The position numbers were made by a program, and so were the translations under genes. Below, piece after piece: positions 1 to 5,220 of a DNA stretch of 5,220 nt. How positions within the stretch are numbered: the stretch's first letter is position 1; each line of letters begins with the position of its first letter. A model generated the notes under the pieces. That model made no database searches. It was not told the origin of the DNA and saw only the letters and a list, made by a program, of their open reading frames with translations. Source of the DNA: Syntrophales bacterium (lineage in GTDB: Bacteria; Desulfobacterota; Syntrophia; Syntrophales; UBA2192); NCBI GenBank assembly GCA_025454095.1, contig JALOPC010000207.1, forward strand, positions 1 to 5,220. The letters are read 5' to 3'.

Positions 1-2186
<2,186 letters not shown>

Positions 2187-2224
2187 GGATATTTCATCCC
2201 CAATCCATCCCCGATCCTTCACTG

Positions 2225-2252
2225 TTGCAAAACCCCTGCAAGCTCGTATAGG
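2225..2252 (+). promoter_or_regulatory. possible sigma70-type promoter for the small zinc-ribbon gene
   Basis: TTGCAA (2225-2230) and TATAGG (2247-2252) are separated by 16 bp, each matching 4 of 6 consensus bases. A start near 2258-2260 would place the Shine-Dalgarno GGAGG (2270-2274) just inside the transcript. The stretch is notably more AT-rich than its surroundings. The placement is sensible but the match is moderate, and readthrough from the upstream regulator gene is an alternative. Confidence 0.35.
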
Positions 2253-2269
2253 GTTGCCTAGATTTATTC

Positions 2270-2286
2270 GGAGGTTATCACCCGTG
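2270..2286 (+). promoter_or_regulatory. Shine-Dalgarno site selecting the GTG start
   Basis: GGAGG at 2270-2274 lies 9 nt before GTG at 2284-2286. The longer reading that starts with TTG at 2254 would place this site inside the coding region and has no Shine-Dalgarno of its own, so the GTG is chosen. Confidence 0.7.
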
Positions 2287-2454
2287 GAAGAAGTCGTCTG
2301 CCCTGTTTGCGCAAAGGAAATCCGGCCCGTCGATTTCGGGGGAGGCCGGGTATGGGTCTGTTGCGGCAAGGTTGCCCACAGCGAGCCCCGTCGGGACACG
2401 GCAACAAGAAAATGGGAGGAGAACCGCTCGCGAACCGATGACGCCAAAGCGTGA
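2284..2454 (+). CDS. small CxxC...CC zinc-ribbon-like protein, hypothetical (56 aa)
   Basis: A 56-residue protein starting at GTG behind a good Shine-Dalgarno. It opens MEEVVCPVCAKEIRP: Cys6 and Cys9 form a CPVC knuckle. After about 16 residues come Cys26 and Cys27 in VWVCCGKVAH, with His32 nearby. Four Cys plus one His in so short a protein suggests a single zinc ribbon. The C-terminal half (DTATRKWEENRSR) is charged and hydrophilic. The overall pattern (CPxC, then a second Cys pair with Gly, then A-x-x-x-W near the end) loosely recalls small Lar-like zinc ribbons, often found in phage and accessory DNA; that is a resemblance, not an assignment. It lies 97 bp after the sensor gene and 22 bp before a strong terminator, so it is the last gene of any transcript covering it. 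Function unknown. Confidence 0.65.
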   Translation: MEEVVCPVCAKEIRPVDFGGGRVWVCCGKVAHSEPRRDTATRKWEENRSRTDDAKA

Positions 2455-2476
2455 CACGCACGCAACATCCGGAAGC

Positions 2477-2510
2477 AAGACCCCGCGCCGACGAGCCGGG
2501 GTCTTTTGTT
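2477..2510 (+). terminator. intrinsic terminator after the zinc-ribbon gene
   Basis: Perfect 9-bp stem AAGACCCCG (2477-2485) with CGGGGTCTT (2497-2505), an 11-nt loop, and a T-rich tail (TCTTTTGTT). It sits 22 bp after the stop codon of the small gene and fits + strand termination. Confidence 0.85.
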
Positions 2511-2534
2511 ATGGCCCGGCGGTGCAGGCGCCGC

Positions 2535-2568
2535 AAAAAAAGCCCCGCAGCGTGTGCGGGGCTTTTTT
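2535..2568. terminator. bidirectional intrinsic terminator between convergent genes
   Basis: GCCCCGCA (2542-2549) pairs with TGCGGGGC (2555-2562) across a 5-nt loop. Seven A's (2535-2541) precede the stem and six T's (2563-2568) follow it. It therefore reads as a stem plus U-tract on both strands. On the - strand it lies 46 bp past the stop codon of the DivIVA-like gene and is that gene's terminator; on the + strand it backs up the terminator at 2477-2510. Confidence 0.92.
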
Positions 2569-2572
2569 CGCG

Positions 2573-2604
2573 GAAGGGGCGGGACGGAGGGGTGCCCGCC
2601 CTTC
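2573..2604 (-). other. inverted repeat/hairpin in the 3' UTR of the DivIVA-like gene
   Basis: GAAGGGGCGGG (2573-2583) pairs with CCCGCCCTTC (2595-2604), giving about 10 bp with one bulged G and an 11-nt loop. It lies between the stop codon (2614-2616) and the U-rich terminator, with no T-tract of its own. It may protect the mRNA 3' end or assist termination. Confidence 0.5.
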
Positions 2605-2613
2605 GGCATTCGC

Positions 2614-3600
2614 TCACTGGTATTTCGGGCTTGCCTTCCTGCCCCCGTTGGCCGGCTTCCCGTCGCCGTCGGGTTTCATTTTCCGGGACGAGGCCTGGGA
2701 CTTGAGGCTGTTGAAGATCGCCCCGGCCTTTCGCTCCGCCTCGAGGAGCACGGCGTTGCACTGTTCGACGGCATCGGATTTTCTGCGCACGGCAAACTGC
2801 TCCGCCTCCTCGCGGGCGGCCTTGACGATTTCCTCGGATTTGTGGACCGCGTTTTGCACTGCGGCCAGCAGGCGCTCGTGCTCCTTGTTGAGTTCCCCCA
2901 GGGTGCGACCGATGAGGCTGCTCGTGACCATCTCCGCCTCCGCCCGGGTGCTCTGGATGATCGTCTCGGCCTTCACCCTGGCTTCGGCGATGAGGGTGTC
3001 GAAGTTCTGCATGGCCTCTTCGTTGCCCAGTTCCTCCCCGTCGTCCGGACCATAGGGACCGATGCAGGACGATGCGGCCCCGTCTCCGGCAACCGAGAGC
3101 GGGCGCTCGAAATCGGACGCCGCCGCCGCGGCCGATGCCAGCGCCTCTCTCGCCTCGGCTTCGATCTTCTCGGCCTTCTGCTTGGCGTTGAGAATGACCT
3201 CGTCGGCCATTACCTTCGCCTGCGAGAGCATGAGCGCCGTTTCCCGGCGGGCCTTGTCGTGGGCCTCCCGATCGGCCTTGCGCTTCAGCTCCGCGACCTC
3301 CCGCTCGGCTTTCTGGCGGATCTCGTCGGCTTCCTCCCTTGCCCGGGCGAGGATCTCCCCGGCGGCCTTGTCGGTGTCCTCGAGGGTCTGGCGGTGTTTC
3401 TCGGCCTCCTTCTTCGTGCCGAGGGTGGACCGGACGGTCTGCTCGGTGAGCCTCTTCTCGAGCTGGGCATTCTGCGTGAGGATCTTGTCGAACTCCGCCG
3501 CCATGATCTTGAGGAAGCTTTTCACCTCGTCGGCGTCGACCCCCATCAGGCTTTGCTTGAATTTCCGGTTCTTGATCTCGCGGGGTGTAAAGGTCGTCAT
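2614..3600 (-). CDS. DivIVA-domain coiled-coil protein (328 aa)
   Basis: DivIVA-family proteins bind curved or polar membrane and recruit partners in division, polar growth or chromosome anchoring. The N-terminal domain is recognisable at residues 3-52: FTPREIKNRKFKQSLMGVDA, then DEVKSFL, matching the family pattern of F-x-x-x-x-x-G-x-D-x-D-E-V-x-x-F-L. The membrane-inserting Phe17/Arg18 pair of Bacillus DivIVA corresponds to Leu18/Met19 here, hydrophobic but not identical. A long Ala/Glu/Lys-rich coiled coil runs about 30-158. A Gly/Pro/Asp-rich linker (about 160-196, with PYGPDDGEE) interrupts it, and a second coiled coil covers about 197-300. The tail is basic and disordered (MKPDGDGKPANGGRKASPKY). 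At 328 residues it is about twice the Bacillus protein. There is no signal peptide. Start: ATG at 3598-3600 with AAAGAGG at 3608-3614, 7 nt away. It is monocistronic in the window, with no clear -35/-10 found upstream. Domain call is firm; partners and cellular role are inferred. Confidence 0.88.
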   Translation of the reverse strand: MTTFTPREIKNRKFKQSLMGVDADEVKSFLKIMAAEFDKILTQNAQLEKRLTEQTVRSTLGTKKEAEKHRQTLEDTDKAAGEILARAREEADEIRQKAEREVAELKRKADREAHDKARRETALMLSQAKVMADEVILNAKQKAEKIEAEAREALASAAAAASDFERPLSVAGDGAASSCIGPYGPDDGEELGNEEAMQNFDTLIAEARVKAETIIQSTRAEAEMVTSSLIGRTLGELNKEHERLLAAVQNAVHKSEEIVKAAREEAEQFAVRRKSDAVEQCNAVLLEAERKAGAIFNSLKSQASSRKMKPDGDGKPANGGRKASPKYQ

Positions 3601-3678
3601 CGGTCAGCCTCTTTCGTCACGGTCCGCGCCGCAGTCGTTTCCCGGCGCGTCCTCAGGGGGATTTGCCCGTACCCATAC

Positions 3679-3703
3679 TTCGGCCGCGGGGGCCGAATTC
3701 TTT
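3679..3703 (+). other. perfect 7-bp inverted repeat with T-rich flank upstream of the leader promoter
   Basis: TTCGGCC (3679-3685) and GGCCGAA (3691-3697) flank a 5-nt loop, followed by TTCTTT on the + strand. It could be a weak terminator that shields the downstream promoter from stray + transcription, or a hairpin in the 5' leader of the - strand DivIVA-like gene. It has a short stem and imperfect tail, so no function is assigned. Confidence 0.35.
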
Positions 3704-3742
3704 AGCGGAATCGACGGCGCGCCGGTGTATTCGAGAACGCCC

Positions 3743-3771
3743 TTGACAGGGCGGGCGAACCGTGGTTAACT
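3743..3771 (+). promoter_or_regulatory. sigma70-type promoter of the Trp-codon leader
   Basis: TTGACA (3743-3748) and TTAACT (3766-3771) are spaced by exactly 17 bp. The -35 is perfect consensus. Both hexamers and the spacing are the same as in the well-known E. coli trp promoter, though this may be convergence. Transcription should begin near 3778, about 18 nt before the leader ATG. CGCCC and GGGCG flank the -35 symmetrically (3738-3742, 3749-3753), a possible operator. No TrpR-like ACTAGT half-sites are seen around the -10. Confidence 0.85.
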
Positions 3772-3795
3772 GTCGCCACTTTTTTGAAGGAAACG

Positions 3796-3879
3796 ATGAC
3801 GATGACAGCTCAGGTGCGCATTCCTTCTCCCGGCTGGTGGTGGCGGGCCAACAGGAGCGCACGGGTCTGCCCATCGTAA
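3796..3879 (+). CDS. tryptophan-type attenuator leader peptide (27 aa, three consecutive Trp)
   Basis: A short ORF whose translation, rather than product, is probably the signal. AAGGA (3787-3791) precedes ATG at 3796, with a second in-frame ATG at 3802. The peptide contains PSPGWWWRANRSAR; the three Trp codons are TGG TGG TGG at 3835-3843, codons 14-16 of 27, and the stop is TAA at 3877-3879. Three adjacent Trp in a random 27-mer is very unlikely, and the ORF sits between a strong promoter and an intrinsic terminator, as in enterobacterial and rhizobial trp leaders (which carry WW or WWW). With plentiful charged tRNA-Trp the ribosome reaches the stop and covers RNA region 2; when tRNA-Trp is short it stalls over region 1. 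It is too short for routine gene calling. The symbol trpL is withheld because no trp gene follows in the window. Confidence 0.87.
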   Translation: MTMTAQVRIPSPGWWWRANRSARVCPS

Positions 3880-3948
3880 AGGCGAAAGCCGCAAGGTAAC
3901 AGGAGCAATCAAGCCATGGGTGGATCGGAAACCGCCCATGGCTTTTTT
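3842..3948 (+). promoter_or_regulatory. transcription attenuator with alternative 1:2, 2:3 and 3:4 RNA pairings
   Basis: Three pairings can be drawn by hand. 1:2 is GGCGGGCC (3842-3849) with GGUCUGCC (3864-3871), 8 bp including two G-U pairs; region 1 begins in the last Trp codon. 2:3, the antiterminator, is GGUCUGCCCAU (3864-3874) with AUGGGUGGAUC (3916-3926), 11 bp with three G-U pairs. 3:4 is the terminator stem at 3913-3942. Region 2 overlaps the last leader codons, just before TAA. A ribosome stalled at the Trp codons masks region 1 and leaves region 2 free to pair with 3; a ribosome at the stop masks region 2, so 3:4 forms. A small GGC-GAAA-GCC hairpin (3881-3890) lies in the antiterminator loop. 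The competition is seen directly in the sequence; energies were not computed. Confidence 0.83.
3911..3948 (+). terminator. attenuator terminator (3:4 hairpin plus six T's)
   Basis: GCCATGGGTGG (3913-3923) pairs with CCGCCCATGGC (3932-3942), 11 bp with one U-G wobble, across the loop ATCGGAAA. Flanking AA/TT add two more pairs. TTTTTT follows at 3943-3948. It lies 31 nt after the leader stop codon. Confidence 0.92.
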
Positions 3949-3953
3949 ATCGA

Positions 3954-3987
3954 GGCCGCGGGGGCGGGACACCCGGCGGCCTTTTTT
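3954..3987 (+). terminator. second intrinsic terminator immediately after the attenuator
   Basis: GGCCGC (3954-3959) pairs with GCGGCC (3976-3981); after a bulged G3975, GGG (3960-3962) pairs with CCC (3972-3974), leaving a 9-nt loop. TTTTTT follows at 3982-3987. It starts only 5 nt after the T-tract of the first terminator and is not part of the antiterminator pairing, so it would act on readthrough transcripts too. Confidence 0.7.
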
Positions 3988-4052
3988 CATCGTGAATATC
4001 CCGGGAAGGGGACACCCGGCGGCCTTTTTTCATCGTGAATATCCCGGGAAGG
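3966..4052 (+). repeat. perfect tandem duplication, 43-bp period, two copies
   Basis: The unit from GGGACACCCGGCGGCC through TTTTTTCATCGTGAATATCC to CGGGAAGG occurs at 3966-4009 and again, shifted by 43 bp, at 4009-4052, without a mismatch. It duplicates the right arm and T-tract of the second terminator, but not its left arm at 3954-3962. The second copy therefore lacks a matching stem next to its T's. The second copy ends inside the Shine-Dalgarno AAGGAGG (4049-4055) of the next gene. Confidence 0.95.
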
Positions 4053-4065
4053 AGGAGACAGCGGT

Positions 4066-4986
4066 ATGAAGAAGCGGCAGTCATTCAGGCAAGGGTTCAT
4101 CATGTTGGTTGCGGCGGCCGTGCTGGCCGGTCCGGCCGTCCTCGCGGGCCAGGCGCTGGCCACCGAAGGCGGCGGCGGGGCCTACCCGAACGGCGCGGAG
4201 AGTTTCATGGCCGGGGCGTTGCCGCCTCCGGGGACGTATTTCGTAAACTACCTGACCTACTACACGGCCTCGAAGTTCAAGGACAACAGCGGCAACGACC
4301 TCATCCCCGATTTCAAACTGAAGGTGGCGGCCGATGTTCTGCGGTTCATCCACGTGACCGACACCAAGATCCTGGGGGCCAACTGGGCCGTCCACGCCTT
4401 CATCCCGCTTGCCTATCAGGATGTGACGATGGGCGGCCGGGACGACGACCGGTTCGGGCTGGGCGACATCATCATCGACCCGATCATCCTCGGCTGGCAC
4501 TCCAAGAACGTTCACGTCACGGCGGGCCTCGACATCTACATCCCCGTGGGCACCTACAACCAGGATCGCCTGGCCAACATCGGCCGCAACTACTGGACCT
4601 TCGAGCCCGTCCTCGGCGTGACCTACCTGAGCGACGGCGGATTCGAGGTCTCGGCCAAGTTCATGTACGACATCAACACGGAAAACGACGATACGAAGTA
4701 CCAGTCGGGCCAGGAGTTCCACGTGGACTACACGATCGGCTACCACGTCAACAAGCAGTGGAAAGTCGGCATCGGGGGCTACTACTACTACCAGACGACC
4801 GAGGACGAGCTCAACGGCAACAAGGTCGGATCCGACGGGTTCGAGGGCCGGGTCTTCGCCGTCGGCCCCGTGGCGCAGTACAACTACAAGAACATGAGCT
4901 TCACGGCGAAGTGGCAGCCCGAGTTCGAGGCCCGCAACAAGCCCGAGGGCAACAAGTTCTGGTTCAACTTCGTCTACGCATTCTGA
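4066..4986 (+). CDS. outer-membrane beta-barrel, MetA-pathway/SphA-like transporter family (306 aa)
   Basis: A predicted outer-membrane channel. Residues 1-32 form a Sec signal peptide: basic MKKRQSFRQ, hydrophobic FIMLVAAAVLAGPAVLAG, and an A-L-A cleavage site at 30-32 before TEGGGG. The mature 274 residues alternate polar and aromatic residues as expected for beta strands (for example VHVTAGLDIYIPVGTYN, WKVGIGGYYYYQTTEDE). They end FWFNFVYAF, with the C-terminal Phe typical of barrel insertion. The pattern VHAFIPLAYQDV...FGLGDIIIDPIILGW...YIPVGTYN fits the family annotated 'putative MetA-pathway of phenol degradation' (PF13557-like), associated with aromatic-compound uptake but mostly without proven substrate. 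The ATG at 4066 has AAGGAGG at 4049-4055, 10 nt upstream. No -35/-10 was found between 3988 and 4049, so the likely promoter is the one at 3743, read through the Trp attenuator. Family call good; substrate inferred. Confidence 0.87.
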   Translation: MKKRQSFRQGFIMLVAAAVLAGPAVLAGQALATEGGGGAYPNGAESFMAGALPPPGTYFVNYLTYYTASKFKDNSGNDLIPDFKLKVAADVLRFIHVTDTKILGANWAVHAFIPLAYQDVTMGGRDDDRFGLGDIIIDPIILGWHSKNVHVTAGLDIYIPVGTYNQDRLANIGRNYWTFEPVLGVTYLSDGGFEVSAKFMYDINTENDDTKYQSGQEFHVDYTIGYHVNKQWKVGIGGYYYYQTTEDELNGNKVGSDGFEGRVFAVGPVAQYNYKNMSFTAKWQPEFEARNKPEGNKFWFNFVYAF

Positions 4987-4990
4987 CCGG

Positions 4991-5023
4991 GGAAGGCCGC
5001 CCGCCGCGCGCGGGCGGCCTTCC
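4991..5023 (+). terminator. 13-bp GC-rich hairpin after the beta-barrel gene (terminator-like, no U-tract)
   Basis: GGAAGGCCGCCCG (4991-5003) pairs perfectly with CGGGCGGCCTTCC (5011-5023) across a 7-nt loop, starting 4 nt after the TGA. No run of T's follows (AGCCGTCG). It may terminate transcription inefficiently, or stabilise the mRNA 3' end. Confidence 0.6.
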
Positions 5024-5039
5024 AGCCGTCGAAAATCGC

Positions 5040-5068
5040 TTGAAATCCCGGGTCGATTCGTTTAGGGT
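5040..5068 (+). promoter_or_regulatory. possible sigma70-type promoter in the 3' intergenic region
   Basis: TTGAAA (5040-5045) and TAGGGT (5063-5068) are 17 bp apart. The -35 is close to consensus (5 of 6) and the -10 is weak (3 of 6). A start near 5075 would produce the short structured transcript described next. Confidence 0.35.
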
Positions 5069-5074
5069 ACGGCG

Positions 5075-5155
5075 AAAGACAGGCGCTTTCCCGCCAGGAC
5101 AAGCCATGGCCGAAAACCCCATGGCCCGACAGGGTTGACGAGAGGCGCCTTTTTT
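5075..5155 (+). ncRNA. candidate small structured RNA of about 80 nt
   Basis: Bases 5081-5089 (AGGCGCTTT) pair with 5142-5150 (GAGGCGCCT), 9 bp with two G-U pairs. This closing stem encloses a 7-bp hairpin GCCATGG (5103-5109) with CCATGGC (5119-5125). TTTTTT follows at 5150-5155, like an intrinsic 3' end. A promoter-like element precedes it. A 10-codon ORF (MAENPMARQG, 5106-5138) with AGGA 6 nt before its ATG lies inside. Alternatives are a leader for a gene beyond the right edge or a chance fold; no known RNA family is recognised. Confidence 0.3.
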
Positions 5156-5220
5156 GTGCCCGGCGCGCGCACCGGCCGCGCCGAAACGGGGCAGCGGGGT
5201 CTTCATCGAGTGACACCGGC
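5156..5220. other. right-edge sequence with no supported gene
   Basis: Very GC-rich with short internal complementarity (GGCGCG at 5162-5167 with CGCGCC at 5177-5182). Open frames here are low-complexity Arg/Ala/Pro readings typical of GC-rich DNA. No start with a Shine-Dalgarno is seen. Confidence 0.3.

Noticed and set aside
2231..2255. AACCC/GGGTT inverted repeat upstream of the zinc-ribbon gene
   Set aside because: Only 5 bp with a 15-nt spacer; not distinguishable from chance.
2254..2256. TTG start for the zinc-ribbon ORF
   Set aside because: It has no Shine-Dalgarno and would place GGAGG (2270-2274) within the gene; GTG at 2284 is correctly spaced from it.
2506..3769. Long + strand ORFs (399 and 235 codons) opposite the DivIVA-like gene
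   Set aside because: They are antisense readings of GC-rich codons: Leu/Gly/Arg- or Ser/Ala-rich, with no domain. One runs through the bidirectional terminator.
3766..3771. TrpR-type operator around GTTAAC in the -10 region
   Set aside because: The E. coli operator needs symmetric ACTAGT half-sites. Only the central GTTAAC, explained by the -10 itself, matches here; flanking bases (CGTG and TGTC) do not.
3801..3948. Riboswitch (cyclic-di-GMP, cobalamin or ZTP type) upstream of the barrel gene
   Set aside because: Structured RNA with a terminator first suggested a riboswitch, including a GGC-GAAA-GCC hairpin. The conserved cores of these classes are absent, and the Trp-codon leader with 1:2/2:3/3:4 pairing explains the structure better.
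4081..4746. 221-codon - strand ORF opposite the beta-barrel gene
   Set aside because: Val/Asp/Gly-rich mirror reading with no Shine-Dalgarno or recognisable fold.
4035..5138. 367-codon + strand ORF overlapping the beta-barrel gene
   Set aside because: Its composition is Arg/Gly/Pro-rich low complexity, with no domain. The overlapping frame has a signal peptide, Shine-Dalgarno and beta-barrel pattern.
5106..5138. 10-codon ORF MAENPMARQG as a second leader peptide
   Set aside because: It has a plausible AGGA site, but no run of a regulatory amino acid and no competing stem arrangement; noted only within the small-RNA candidate.
4964..5216. Two 80-codon - strand ORFs at the right edge
   Set aside because: Both cross the 13-bp hairpin and the T-tract region, are Arg/Pro/Gly-rich and match no family pattern.

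Overview
The window is GC-rich and dense with genes. It most resembles a Gram-negative anaerobe of the former Deltaproteobacteria (Desulfobacterota-like). This guess rests on a multi-PAS/GAF protein with a LuxR-type C-terminus, a long DivIVA-like coiled-coil protein, and an outer-membrane beta-barrel in one locus. It is an inference from gene content, not a taxonomic match.

Layout, left to right. (1) Bases 1-2186, + strand: the 3' part of a large PAS-PAS-GAF-PAS sensory regulator ending in a LuxR/NarL-type helix-turn-helix; its 5' end lies outside the window. (2) 2284-2454, +: a 56-residue cysteine-rich protein (CPVC ... CC), probably a small zinc ribbon, with a possible promoter just upstream. 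(3) 2477-2604: two strong terminators and an extra hairpin between convergent genes. (4) 2614-3600, - strand: a 328-residue DivIVA-domain protein with two coiled-coil blocks. (5) 3601-4065: an intergenic region that holds most of the interest. (6) 4066-4986, +: an exported outer-membrane beta-barrel of the 'MetA-pathway of phenol degradation'/SphA-like family, followed by a 13-bp hairpin. (7) 5024-5220: no convincing protein gene, but a promoter-like element and a structured stretch ending in six T's, a candidate small RNA.

The main discovery candidate is in 3743-3948. A promoter (TTGACA, 17 bp, TTAACT) is followed by a Shine-Dalgarno site and a 27-codon leader ORF with three consecutive Trp codons (GWWWR). 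Downstream are mutually exclusive RNA pairings: 1:2 (3842-3849 with 3864-3871), 2:3 antiterminator (3864-3874 with 3916-3926), and 3:4 intrinsic terminator (3913-3923 with 3932-3942, then six T's). This is the full geometry of a classical tryptophan transcription attenuator. No trp biosynthesis gene follows; the next gene is the outer-membrane channel, in a family linked to uptake of aromatic compounds. The working hypothesis is that shortage of charged tRNA-Trp controls an outer-membrane aromatic channel. A second terminator (3954-3987) and a perfect 43-bp tandem duplication (3966-4052) lie between attenuator and gene. They leave open whether the coupling is functional or the attenuator has become an orphan or a stand-alone RNA.
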